The position numbers and the translations under genes are program-made. The notes beneath the pieces were generated by a model, which was given only the letters and a program-made list of their open reading frames with translations, made no database searches and was not told where the DNA came from. A DNA stretch of 64,000 nucleotides from Roseiarcus sp963820795 (GTDB taxonomy: Bacteria; Pseudomonadota; Alphaproteobacteria; Rhizobiales; Beijerinckiaceae). Below, piece by piece: positions 9,210-17,556 of this stretch (its first letter is position 1; each line of letters starts with the position of its first letter). The stretch lies in contig CAWGBJ010000006.1 of the NCBI GenBank assembly GCA_963820795.1, positions 62,001 through 126,000 of the forward strand, read 5' to 3'.

Positions 9210-11783
9210 ATGGCGGACATCTTCGTCAGCTATACAAGCACCGACCGGGAGTGGGCGTTCTGGATCGGCCGGGAGCTGGAGCGGCTTGGCCACACCCCGC
9301 GAATTCATGAATGGGAAATAGAAGCCGGCGGCGATATTCCCGCCTGGATGGAGGAACGGCTTCAGAAGGCGGATCGCTTCTTATGCGTCGTCAGCGCCGT
9401 CTACCTGACCCAGAACTATTCCGGCTGGGAGCGACGCTCGGCGGAATGGGCCGCCGCAAGCAATCGGCCGAACTTCATATTGCCGGTATTCGTCGAGGAT
9501 TGCGAAGCGCCAGTCGGAATGGCGCATATCAAACGCTGCGCGCTGTTCGGCCTGGCGGAGGACGAGGCTCGGACGCGTCTCACCGCTTATTTGGCTCATG
9601 CCCATCGGGCGGTCGGACTGGTCAGCTTCCCCGGCGCGGCCAAGTCCGTGCAAGCGACCTCCGCGCGGCCGCAGACAGTTTCCTTTCCGGGCAGCCGCGC
9701 GGCGCTCTCGAACATCCCGATCGCCGTCCCCCGCCATTTCATTGGCCGCGACGACGAGCTAGAGGCGATCGACGCCGCGCTGACAGACGATCCGAGCCGG
9801 GTTGCGATTGCGGTGGTGCATGGGCTGCGTGGCGTCGGCAAGACCACGCTGGCCGCGGCCTACGCTGAGCGCCAAAAGGGCGACTGCCGCGCGACTTGGT
9901 GGATCCGGGCGCAGACCCCCGACACTATGCGCGCCGATCTCGTTTCGCTTGGCGTCCGCCTCGGCTGGATCGCGGCCGATGAGAAGGAAGAGCCTGCCCT
10001 CGAAGCCGTACGCGAGCGGTTGAGGGACGAGGGCGAGGGGCTGCTGCTTGTCTACGACAATGCGATCGACGCGGCGAGCCTGAGGCCTTATTTGCCGTCC
10101 GCCGGGGCTGCGCGCGCGCTCGTCACGTCCAATTCGCCCGCCTGGCGAGGCGTCGCCGCCATGGTCGAAATCCGCCTCTGGGCCAAGGAGGTCGGGGCGG
10201 AGTATCTTATTGCCCGCACAGGGAGCGATAAGGAGCGCGCTGAAGCCGAGGCGCTGTCAGAGGCGCTCGGCGGCCTGACGCTTGCGCATGAACAAGCCGC
10301 CGCATATTGCGAGCGGCTTGGGGTCTCGCTCGCCGAATACCGCAAGCGGTTCGAAGCCGCGCCTGCGCGGCTTCTCGACGCCGCGAAAGACGCGTCGGCG
10401 GAATATCACGGCGGACTGACGGTCGCGAAGGCGTTCGCCATCGCCATCGACGAAGCCGCCAAAATGCACCCCGGCGCAGAGTCGTTGATCGCCCATGCGG
10501 CGCTGCTCGGGCCAGAGCCGATCCCGCTTTTTCTATTTTCGGAGGGGCGTGCGAAATTCGAGGAGCCGCTGGCGTCTCAGATCGAAGGCGACGGGCTCGA
10601 CGAGGCGATCGCGGCGCTGCGCGCCTTCGCGCTGGTCGATCGCGAGACAATTCCCGACGAACGCGATCCGTCGATAACGACCGAAACGATCCGGTTGCAT
10701 CGGCTGGTGCGCATGGCGGCGAGCGGACGGTCGCAGGGCGAGGCTGCCGAGGCGGCCCGGCGGGCCCTCGTCATTGCGATGGCGGGCGTCTATCCGCGAA
10801 CCGTTTTCAACGACCCGAGCAGTTGGCCGCGTGCGCGGCGCCTCGACGGGTGCGCGCTCGAACTTGTCGCCGGATCCGTCCCACCACCGAAGGGCGCGGA
10901 GACGTCCGCAGTTTACCTCTTAACGGTGCTCGGGCAATACCGGCAGGGTGTGCTTGCAGCCTATCCCGAGGCGTTGCGGCTGTTCGAGCGCGCCCTTGCG
11001 ACCGCCGAGAAGGCGCTCGGCCCCGAGCACCCCTGGACTGCGACAAGTCTCAACAGCCTCGCCCTTTCGTTGAAGACGCGGGGCGACCTTGAGGGCGCCC
11101 GCCCCTATTACGAGCGGGCATTGGCCATCAGCGAGAACGCACTTGGCCCCGAGCATCCCGACGTCGCGACCAGTCTCAACAACCTCGCCGAGTTGCTTCG
11201 AGACCAGGGCGACCTTGCGGGCGCGCGCGCGCTGCACGAGCGCGCGCTAAAAATCGATGAAAAAGTCCACGGCCCGGAGCATCCAGAGGTTGCCACGGAC
11301 CTTAGCAATCTCGCGTTGCTGCTTCAGGACCAGGGCGACCTTGCGGGCGCGCGGTTGCTGCACGAGCGCGCGCTGGCGATCCGGGGGAAGTTGCTAGGCG
11401 CAGAGCATCCCGACACCGCGAGCAGTCTCAACAACCTCGCCGCCCTGCTTCAAGACCAGGGCGACCTCGCTGCCGCAAAGCCGCGCTACCAGCGCGCCCT
11501 TCTGATCTACGAGAAGACGCTTGGTCCCAGCCATCCTGAAACCAATCGCGCTCGGTCCAACCTCGCAAACTTGCGCCTCGCTGAAGGCGCAGCATCGGAA
11601 TCCCTTCCGCTCGCGGAAGCCGCGCTCGCTGCGCTTGAAAAGGCGCTTGGCCCCGGTCACCCCTCGACCCAAGGCTCCGCCAGAGTGACCGCAAGCGCGC
11701 TTGACGCGCTCGGCCGCGCCAGCGAGGCATCGGACCTGCGGGTGCGGTACGGGATCGACGCCGGGCTGGCGCATGGCGCGTGA
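9210..11783 (+). CDS. TIR-NB-ARC-TPR STAND protein (bacterial NLR-like)
   Basis: The 857-residue product has three modules. A TIR domain (1-~135) begins ADIFVSYTSTDREWAFWI and has a Glu in SGWERRSAEW where NAD-cleaving TIR domains carry the catalytic acid. An NB-ARC ATPase (~180-430) has Walker A GLRGVGKTTLAA near 205, Walker B LLLVYDNA and a GLPL-like GLTLAHEQAAAYC. The C-terminus carries kinesin-light-chain-type 42-residue TPRs (~591-843). By family knowledge such proteins sense a ligand through the repeats, oligomerise through the ATPase and activate the TIR effector; several act in anti-phage abortive infection. Function here is inferred. The ATG is preceded by GAGGCAGAGC. The gene is intact and stands alone on its strand, divergent from the caspase gene. 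Confidence 0.9.
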   Translation: MADIFVSYTSTDREWAFWIGRELERLGHTPRIHEWEIEAGGDIPAWMEERLQKADRFLCVVSAVYLTQNYSGWERRSAEWAAASNRPNFILPVFVEDCEAPVGMAHIKRCALFGLAEDEARTRLTAYLAHAHRAVGLVSFPGAAKSVQATSARPQTVSFPGSRAALSNIPIAVPRHFIGRDDELEAIDAALTDDPSRVAIAVVHGLRGVGKTTLAAAYAERQKGDCRATWWIRAQTPDTMRADLVSLGVRLGWIAADEKEEPALEAVRERLRDEGEGLLLVYDNAIDAASLRPYLPSAGAARALVTSNSPAWRGVAAMVEIRLWAKEVGAEYLIARTGSDKERAEAEALSEALGGLTLAHEQAAAYCERLGVSLAEYRKRFEAAPARLLDAAKDASAEYHGGLTVAKAFAIAIDEAAKMHPGAESLIAHAALLGPEPIPLFLFSEGRAKFEEPLASQIEGDGLDEAIAALRAFALVDRETIPDERDPSITTETIRLHRLVRMAASGRSQGEAAEAARRALVIAMAGVYPRTVFNDPSSWPRARRLDGCALELVAGSVPPPKGAETSAVYLLTVLGQYRQGVLAAYPEALRLFERALATAEKALGPEHPWTATSLNSLALSLKTRGDLEGARPYYERALAISENALGPEHPDVATSLNNLAELLRDQGDLAGARALHERALKIDEKVHGPEHPEVATDLSNLALLLQDQGDLAGARLLHERALAIRGKLLGAEHPDTASSLNNLAALLQDQGDLAAAKPRYQRALLIYEKTLGPSHPETNRARSNLANLRLAEGAASESLPLAEAALAALEKALGPGHPSTQGSARVTASALDALGRASEASDLRVRYGIDAGLAHGA
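10980..11738 (+). repeat. Six tandem 42-residue (126-bp) TPR units inside the TIR-STAND gene
   Basis: Successive units share the pattern ERALxIxEKxLGPEHPxxATSLNNLAxLLxDQGDLAGA. The four central units are the most alike, including at DNA level (repeated GAGCATCC and GACCAGGGCGACCTTGCGGG); the last two units have diverged. Such uniform TPRs can change copy number by recombination. Confidence 0.85.
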
Positions 11784-12054
11784 GGTCGACAACCCACTGA
11801 CAGTCTTCTCCTTCGACCGCGGGGTCGCGAGGGTCCTGACGAGGAGCATCGTCCGGCATGTCGGCCGCCCTCGGAAACGCCTCCCGGTCGACTATGGGCT
11901 GCGGCATTCCCTCACGTCTTGCGACGACTGACGGGGGCAGCTAGGCCGGTTTGCAGGGGCGTGTCGCTTCGATCGATCGTCTGGCGCCCGGCGGCCTTTT
12001 CTGCGATTGTGCTGTGCACAAATTCGTCGCGCTGCAACAGGCGGAAGGAAAGCG

Positions 12055-14067
12055 ATGGCGGAATCGGACGAGGCGGCGCCGGCGGCGCCGCGCGACAAGC
12101 CCTGGATCTTTCGCACCTACGCCGGGCATTCGACGGCGCGCGAGTCGAACCGGCTCTATCGGCAGAATCTGGCCAAGGGACAGACCGGTCTTTCGATCGC
12201 CTTCGATTTGCCGACCCAGACCGGCTTCGACAGCGACCATCCGCTGGCGCGCGGCGAAGTGGGCAAGGTCGGGGTGGCGATTTCCCACCTCGGCGACATG
12301 CGGACGCTGTTCGACGACATCCCCCTCGCCTCGATGAACACCTCGATGACCATCAACGCCACCGCGCCCTGGCTGATGGCCCTCTACATCGCCGCCGCCG
12401 ACGAACAGGGCGCCGCCCGGACCGAGCTCCAGGGCACCACGCAAAACGACATCATCAAGGAATATCTGGCGCGCGGCGCCTATGTCTTTCCGCCGGACGC
12501 GTCGCTTCGCCTGACCAGGGACCTGATCCTCTTTTGCGCCCGCGAGACGCCGAAGTGGAATCCGATGAACGTCTGCTCCTACCACCTGCAGGAAGCCGGG
12601 GCGACGCCGGTGCAGGAAATGAGCTACGCGCTGGCGACCGCCATCGCCGTGCTCGACCGGGTGCGCCAGTCGGGCGAGGTGGACGAGGCCGGTTTCGCGG
12701 AAGCGGTCGGACGCATGTCCTTCTTCGTCAACGCGGGCATGCGGTTCGTCACCGAGCTGGCGAAGATGCGCGCCTTCGTCGAATTGTGGGACGAGATCAC
12801 GCGCGAGCGCTACGGCGTCAAGGATCCGCTCAAGCGGCGCTTCCGCTACGGCGTGCAGGTCAATTCGCTCGGACTGACCGAGCAGCAGCCGGAAAACAAC
12901 GCCTATCGCATCCTCATCGAAATGCTTTCCGTGGTGCTGTCGCGCAACGCCCGGGCGCGCGCCGTCCAGCTTCCGGCGTGGAACGAGGCGCTCGGCCTGC
13001 CGCGGCCGTTCGACCAGCAATGGTCGCTCCGGCTGCAGCAGATCATGGCCTATGAGACGGATCTCCTGGAGTTCGGCGACATTTTCGACGGCAGCCAGGA
13101 AATTGCGGCGCTGGTGGCGAAACTGAAGCGCGAGGCGCTGGCGGAGATCGGTTCGATCGACGCGATGGGCGGAGCGGTCCGGGCGATCGAATCCGGGGTT
13201 CTGAAGGGGAAACTGGTCGAATCGAACATGCGCCGCCTCGAGGCGATCGAGCGCGGCGAACAGATCGTCGTCGGCGTCAACGCCTTCGTCAACTCCGAGC
13301 CTTCGCCTCTGACGGCGGGAGACGATTCGATTCTGGTTCCGTCGGCGGAAGCCGAGGCGGAACAGATCGAGAAGCTGAACGCCTGGCGCGGCCAGCGCGA
13401 CGCGGCGAAGGTGCGCGAGGCGCTCCGTTCGCTCAGGGCGGCTGCGGCGAGCGGCGCCAACGTCATGCCCGCCTCGATCGTCGCCGCCAAAGCCGGAGCG
13501 ACCACCGGCGAATGGGGCAATGCGCTGCGCGCCGAGTTCGGCGAGTTCCGCGCCCCGACCGGCGTTTCGCCCCGGGCGAGGCAGGAGGCGGCGGGACTCG
13601 ACGCGCTGAGAGGCGAGGTCGAGCGGGTGTCGCTCAAACTCGGCCGCCGGATCAAGCTGCTGATCGGCAAGCCGGGCCTCGACGGCCATTCAAACGGCGC
13701 CGAGCAGATCGCCACACGGGCGACGGACGCAGGCATGGAGGTCGTCTATGACGGCATCCGCCTCACCCCGGCGGAGATCGTCGAGCGCGCCCGCTCGGGC
13801 GTCCATTGCATCGGCCTGTCGATCTTGTCGGGCTCCCACCTCGCGCTGACCGAAGAGGTGCTGGCGAACATGCGCGCCGCCGGCCTCGAACGTGTGCCCC
13901 TCATCGTCGGCGGCATCATCCCGCCGGCCGACGCCGAGCGGCTTCGTGCGGCCGGAGCCGCCGCCGTCTACACGCCGAAGGATTTCAAGATCAACGCGAT
14001 GCTCGGCGCCATCGTGGCGGAAGTCGAAACGCGCTTCGACGCGGAGACTGCGCCGGCGAAAAGCTGA
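12055..14067 (+). CDS. ecm: Ethylmalonyl-CoA mutase (MeaA-type, B12-dependent)
   Basis: The 670-residue product matches ethylmalonyl-CoA mutase (MeaA). This adenosylcobalamin enzyme converts (2R)-ethylmalonyl-CoA to methylsuccinyl-CoA in the ethylmalonyl-CoA pathway, which regenerates glyoxylate during growth on C1 or C2 compounds. The N-terminal TIM barrel shows RTYAGHSTARESN, FDLPTQTGFDSDH, SMTINATAPW, WNPMNVCSYHLQEAGAT and VQVNSLGLTEQQPENN. The C-terminal cobalamin-binding domain has the base-off motif D-x-H-x-x-G in GLDGHSNGAEQ. These features distinguish it from methylmalonyl-CoA mutase. I chose the ATG at 12055 because AGGAAAG lies just upstream; the frame is open for 16 further codons. 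The other pathway genes are not in the window. Confidence 0.95.
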   Translation: MAESDEAAPAAPRDKPWIFRTYAGHSTARESNRLYRQNLAKGQTGLSIAFDLPTQTGFDSDHPLARGEVGKVGVAISHLGDMRTLFDDIPLASMNTSMTINATAPWLMALYIAAADEQGAARTELQGTTQNDIIKEYLARGAYVFPPDASLRLTRDLILFCARETPKWNPMNVCSYHLQEAGATPVQEMSYALATAIAVLDRVRQSGEVDEAGFAEAVGRMSFFVNAGMRFVTELAKMRAFVELWDEITRERYGVKDPLKRRFRYGVQVNSLGLTEQQPENNAYRILIEMLSVVLSRNARARAVQLPAWNEALGLPRPFDQQWSLRLQQIMAYETDLLEFGDIFDGSQEIAALVAKLKREALAEIGSIDAMGGAVRAIESGVLKGKLVESNMRRLEAIERGEQIVVGVNAFVNSEPSPLTAGDDSILVPSAEAEAEQIEKLNAWRGQRDAAKVREALRSLRAAAASGANVMPASIVAAKAGATTGEWGNALRAEFGEFRAPTGVSPRARQEAAGLDALRGEVERVSLKLGRRIKLLIGKPGLDGHSNGAEQIATRATDAGMEVVYDGIRLTPAEIVERARSGVHCIGLSILSGSHLALTEEVLANMRAAGLERVPLIVGGIIPPADAERLRAAGAAAVYTPKDFKINAMLGAIVAEVETRFDAETAPAKS

Positions 14068-14085
14068 GCCAAGGCTCGCAAAGCC

Positions 14086-14535
14086 TCAGTAGTGGCCGAT
14101 GAAGAGCATAACGGCCGCAAGCGCAAGCGTGATCATCGCCGTCACGTAGGCCGTCTGCAGCGTGACCGTCTTCCACCACAGGATGCGCGAGAGGAGCGCG
14201 CACCGCTCCGGAAGCGCCGCGTTGTCGCGGTCAGCGTCGGCGACGAAAGCGAAGTCCTCGGGCCGGATCTGCCGGCGGATCGGAAAGCGCTCCCGCCCGA
14301 CGCGCGGGAAGCGGGGAAAGACGGAAATCAGCAGGTTGAGGAAGATGATCGTGAACGGCGCCAGCAGGACCGGCAGGCTCAGGTACCACGGGTAGGAGTG
14401 GCGAAACTGCAGAACCGTTCCCATCATGATGGCGACGAACAAGACAGCGATGTTGGCCTTGATGTCGCTCAGCCGGATCGAATCGCTGTAGCCGGCGATG
14501 AGATTGCGCAGCTGCGCGTTTTTGTCCTTGGCCAT
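14086..14535 (-). CDS. Small membrane protein resembling Pycsar effector (DUF5706-like), copy 2
   Basis: The 149-residue protein has two N-terminal membrane segments (~24-42 and ~50-70), a soluble middle part, and a final membrane helix (~123-145). The order is a short amphipathic N-terminus with SDSIRLSDIKANIAVLFVA, a PRFPRVGRERF segment after the second helix, and the CALLSRILWWKT lead-in to the last helix. This resembles the layout of Pycsar effector transmembrane proteins, which disrupt the inner membrane when cyclic CMP/UMP is made. That assignment is by pattern only. It lies 33 nt downstream of its paralogue in the same direction. No uridylate or cytidylate cyclase gene lies next to the pair. 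Confidence 0.6.
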   Translation of the reverse strand: MAKDKNAQLRNLIAGYSDSIRLSDIKANIAVLFVAIMMGTVLQFRHSYPWYLSLPVLLAPFTIIFLNLLISVFPRFPRVGRERFPIRRQIRPEDFAFVADADRDNAALPERCALLSRILWWKTVTLQTAYVTAMITLALAAVMLFIGHY

Positions 14536-14568
14536 CAGACGCCCCGACTCGCGAGCGCAGCCCGCCCA

Positions 14569-15030
14569 TCAGGTATACCACACGTAAATGAGGATAAAAA
14601 TCGTCAGGACGATGCAAACCATCGCGAGAAAGAAGCTGATGTTGATGTAGAAAGTCTTCCACCAGAGCAGCTCGGACAAGACCGCGCAGCGCAGCTTGAG
14701 CTGGTCGATTTCGTCCTCCGTCTCGGCGACGTCGGCGAAATCAGCGGCGGTCGCCGTGCGCGAGACGAGAAAGTTCTTGCTGCCGCGGCGCGGATAGCGA
14801 GGGACGAGAACGAGGAACAGGCACAGGTAGACGATCAGGAAGGGCAGCAGCACGTATGGAATGGGCAGGTAGCTCGGGAACCTTGTGTAGTTGCCGAGAA
14901 TCGGCCCCATCATAAAGGCGACAAACAGAATGGCGATGTTAGCCTTGAAATCGCTGGCGCGGATCGCGTCGGTGTAGCCGGCGATCAGACTGCGATAGGG
15001 TTGTGAGAGATCGGGCGGAGCGTTGTTCAT
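14569..15030 (-). CDS. Small membrane protein resembling Pycsar effector (DUF5706-like), copy 1
   Basis: The 153-residue protein is clearly paralogous to the next gene: both contain LIAGY(S/T)D(S/A)IR(L/A)SD(I/F)KANIA(V/I)LFVA(I/F)MMG, a P-R-(F/Y)-P segment and a C-A-(L/V)-L-S-x-(I/L)-L-W-W-K-T motif. Membrane segments sit near residues 26-45, 53-73 and 125-150. The ATG at 15030 is chosen over upstream in-frame codons because the conserved part starts near residue 10; GGAG lies about 13 nt upstream. The two genes probably form a two-gene transcription unit that arose by tandem duplication. Confidence 0.6.
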   Translation of the reverse strand: MNNAPPDLSQPYRSLIAGYTDAIRASDFKANIAILFVAFMMGPILGNYTRFPSYLPIPYVLLPFLIVYLCLFLVLVPRYPRRGSKNFLVSRTATAADFADVAETEDEIDQLKLRCAVLSELLWWKTFYINISFFLAMVCIVLTIFILIYVWYT

Positions 15031-15218
15031 CCGGCTGTCGGGCGCTCCAATTGGACACCGGCATGAGGGAATCGGGCCGGGTCGGGGCCCCGCATCTACG
15101 AAGATAACGTTCGCGTGAACCAAGAACGTCTGTCAAGTCGGCTTTCGGACGCGCTCTGATCGCCCAGAATTGGCCGCGGGCCGGCCTTGGCGAGGCGCGC
15201 CAGCCGGCCAGGCCCCCG

Positions 15219-16088
15219 TTACGCGGCCGTCTTCGTCCTTGCCTGCATCAGGAGGAAGAGCCCGCCGCCGACGATGACGACATTGCCGATGATGATGGCG
15301 AGCGTCGGGACGTCGCGCCAGACAAGCCAGCCGATCAGCGTCGCCCAGAGGATGGCGGAATATTGCAGCGGCGCCAGGACGGCGGCGCGAGCCAGCGAGA
15401 GCGCCCGGGTGATGAAGATGTAGCAGGTCATGGAGACGATGCCGACGAGCGCCATCAGGCCGAAGTCGAAGGCGCTCGGGCTCGTCCAGGCCGCGGAGAA
15501 GGTGGTCGCGCCGATAAGCCCGCCGCCGACGAATTGCCAGACCGTCAGCTGCAGCCAGTGGGCGCCGCGTAGCTTGCGGGTCAGCGTCTGGCCGAGAGCG
15601 AACATGGTCGCGCCGAAGAGGGCGAGCGGCGAGGCCGACGAAAACAGCTGCGGGGTGGGCCTGAGCGCGATCACGACGCCGGCAAAGCCGATAACCACGG
15701 CCATCCAGCGGAACCGCTCGACCTTCTCGCCGAGCAGCGGGGCCGAAAGCGCCGTGACGATGAGCGGCGCGGCCATATAGAACGTCATCACGTCGGCGAG
15801 CGGCATCGAGCGCGTCGCCCAATAGAACGAATAGGTGTCTCCAGTGATGCAGAGCACCCGCAGGAGCTGCAGCGGGATGTTGCCGACGGCAATCAGCGCC
15901 GGCCGCAGCGCAACCACCATGGGGCCGAGGACCAAAGCCGCGCCGGCGAGGCGCAGCACCAGCAATTGCCCGACCGCATAGTCGGCGACCAGCCATTTCC
16001 CGAGCGCGTCGTTGAGCGCGAACATGAGCACGCCCGCCAGATAAAGGCCGACGCCGAGACCCATGACGGGCGGGGGCGAGGAGGACAT
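15219..16088 (-). CDS. DMT-superfamily (EamA) transporter
   Basis: A 289-residue integral membrane protein with ten predicted helices in two homologous five-helix halves, typical of EamA-type drug/metabolite transporters. Visible helices include LYLAGVLMFALNDALGKWLV, ITGDTYSFYWATRSMPLADV and a second-half repeat ending LAIIIGNVVIVGGGLFLLM. The substrate cannot be predicted. It lies between the paralogous membrane pair and rpsD, all on the minus strand, but with gaps that do not demand an operon. Confidence 0.85.
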   Translation of the reverse strand: MSSSPPPVMGLGVGLYLAGVLMFALNDALGKWLVADYAVGQLLVLRLAGAALVLGPMVVALRPALIAVGNIPLQLLRVLCITGDTYSFYWATRSMPLADVMTFYMAAPLIVTALSAPLLGEKVERFRWMAVVIGFAGVVIALRPTPQLFSSASPLALFGATMFALGQTLTRKLRGAHWLQLTVWQFVGGGLIGATTFSAAWTSPSAFDFGLMALVGIVSMTCYIFITRALSLARAAVLAPLQYSAILWATLIGWLVWRDVPTLAIIIGNVVIVGGGLFLLMQARTKTAA

Positions 16089-16245
16089 GGGCTCTTGATT
16101 TTGCCGGGCGCGCCTCGATTGGCCCTGCCCCGTGGTTATCCGGAAACGGGAAGGCCGAAACGCGCGCCGGCGCTCATAAGGTCAAAAGAAGATCAGGACG
16201 GCCGCGCGGGCGAGACGCGGCCCCTCGCCGAGGAATCGCCTTGCG

Positions 16246-16863
16246 TCAGCGCGAATAGAATTCGATGACGAGGTTCGGTTCCATGTGGGTCGGATACGGA
16301 ACCTCGGTGGCGCCCGGCACACGGGTGAGCTTGGCCGTGCCCTTGCCGTGGTCGACCTCGAGATAGTCGGGAACGTCGCGCTCGGCGAGCGCGGCGGCTT
16401 CCATCACCAGGGCGAGCTGCTTCGAAGCCTCCTTGATCTCAACGAGGTCTCCGACCTTCACCTGATAGGAAGCAATGTTCACGCGACGGCCGTTGACCTT
16501 GATATGGCCGTGATTGATGAACTGGCGCGCCGCGAACACGGTGGGCACGAATTTGGCGCGGTAGACGACAGCGTCCAGCCGGCGCTCGAGCAGGCCGATG
16601 AGATGCGCGCTCGAATCGCCTCTCAGGCGCAGCGCCTCGACATAATATTTGTGGAATTGACGCTCGGAAATGTTGCCGTAATAGCCCTTGAGCTTCTGCT
16701 TCGCCTTGAGCTGGGTGCCGAAGTCGGTGGCCTTGCCCTTACGGCGCTGGCCGTGCTGGCCCGGCCCGTACTCTCGCTTGTTGAAAGGGCTCCGGGGGCG
16801 GCCCCAGATGTTCTCGCCCATGCGGCGATCGATCTTGTACTTCGCTTCTGCGCGCTTCGTCAT
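16246..16863 (-). CDS. rpsD: 30S ribosomal protein S4
   Basis: The 205-residue sequence is a complete S4: TKRAEAKYKIDRRMGENIWG at the start, GPGQHGQRRKGK, the S4 RNA-binding domain (residues ~95-155) with RLDAVVYRAKF and FINHGHIKVNGRRVNI, and the C-terminal NLVIEFYSR. S4 nucleates assembly of the small-subunit 5' domain and limits misreading. The gene is separate from the alpha operon, as is common in alphaproteobacteria. Confidence 0.98.
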   Translation of the reverse strand: MTKRAEAKYKIDRRMGENIWGRPRSPFNKREYGPGQHGQRRKGKATDFGTQLKAKQKLKGYYGNISERQFHKYYVEALRLRGDSSAHLIGLLERRLDAVVYRAKFVPTVFAARQFINHGHIKVNGRRVNIASYQVKVGDLVEIKEASKQLALVMEAAALAERDVPDYLEVDHGKGTAKLTRVPGATEVPYPTHMEPNLVIEFYSR

Positions 16864-17347
16864 CGCGGTTCCTCTTCATTCGAGCACTGGTTCAACGAGG
16901 AACGCGCCCTCCTCTGCGCCTTTGGAGTGGCGCCGACAGGCAGTCGCCGAGCGAGGCGCCGGCCGCGGGTGCGTCAAACGACGAGCGCGCCCTCCTCACT
17001 GAGAGCGCGCCCGCTGGCGAGGCTCCTAAGCGATCGTCCGGCGACTGTCAAACGCCGTGTCGATCCCCGGAGTGCGGCATGAGCCGCAGATATGCGTAGC
17101 ACGCATATCTTACTTGGATGTTCGCGCAATGTTAATCATTTATCCCTCGAATCGATCATTTTTCGATCATTATACCATTGTGGCAATCTTAAGCCCTGCA
17201 AATTTCGAATAAATTCTGCATTGCACCATTGACTTTTGCGCTGCAGCAATCTAAGTGGGGGCGGTCTAGGAGCGGGAGCCAGCGAAGATCCCTGAAGTTC
17301 AGGGAGACCTTCGTCAAGGAGGGCGGTCAGGAAAGGAGACCGCGATA
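16864..17347. other. Intergenic region between divergent rpsD and the DUF1127 gene
   Basis: A 484-base stretch without a supported protein gene. The part next to rpsD is GC-rich. The half next to the DUF1127 gene is AT-rich and contains the perfect palindrome at 17088-17110 and two direct copies of TCGATCATT (17152 and 17163), which could be regulator sites or parts of a promoter. Confidence 0.5.
17088..17110. promoter_or_regulatory. Perfect 23-bp palindrome, operator candidate
   Basis: Arms AGATATGCGT and ACGCATATCT are exact reverse complements separated by three bases. There is no T-run, so it is less like a terminator. It lies ~238 nt upstream of the DUF1127 start and ~225 nt upstream of rpsD on the other strand. 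The cognate regulator is unknown. Confidence 0.5.
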
Positions 17348-17506
17348 ATGTTGAATTCACTAATGCGCTTGTTGCGTGCGCGTCGGACGTATTGGAATGT
17401 CGTCAACGAACTTTCCAGCTACACCGATCGTGAGCTGCACGATATCGGCATCGACCGTGCGGACATTCACGAGATCGCCAACCTCGCGTCGCGAGAACAG
17501 AACTAA
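17348..17506 (+). CDS. DUF1127 (YjiS-like) small protein
   Basis: A 52-residue protein with the DUF1127 pattern: an arginine-rich start (LMRLLRARRTYW), then NELSSYTDRELHDIGIDRADI, which matches the L-x-x-L-x-D-R-x-L-x-D-I-G-(I/L)-x-R core. AAAGGAG precedes the ATG at 17348 by ten bases. In alphaproteobacteria DUF1127 proteins have been linked to phosphate, C1-stress and small-RNA regulation, with roles in RNA binding suggested. A strong hairpin follows the stop codon. Confidence 0.85.
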   Translation: MLNSLMRLLRARRTYWNVVNELSSYTDRELHDIGIDRADIHEIANLASREQN

Positions 17507-17520
17507 GGCTTGATTGTACA

Positions 17521-17555
17521 GTCTGGCGGCGGCGCCCTCAGGGGCGCCGCCAGAC
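17521..17555. terminator. GC-rich hairpin between convergent DUF1127 gene and manC
   Basis: GTCTGGCGGC pairs with GCCGCCAGAC around a second GCCC/GGGC stem with a small bulge. It lies 15 nt after the DUF1127 stop and ends 2 nt before the manC stop at 17557, so it can serve both convergent genes. There is no long U-run on either side. Confidence 0.7.
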
Positions 17556-17556
17556 A

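Noticed and set aside
10980..11738. Regular 126-bp repeats as a possible CRISPR-like or minisatellite array
   Set aside because: They encode in-frame TPR units of the TIR-STAND protein; there are no unique spacers.
11941..13689. Long minus-strand frame opposite ecm (582 codons)
   Set aside because: Shadow of the GC-rich ecm gene; the composition (His/Arg/Asp-rich) and lack of motifs mark a non-coding frame.
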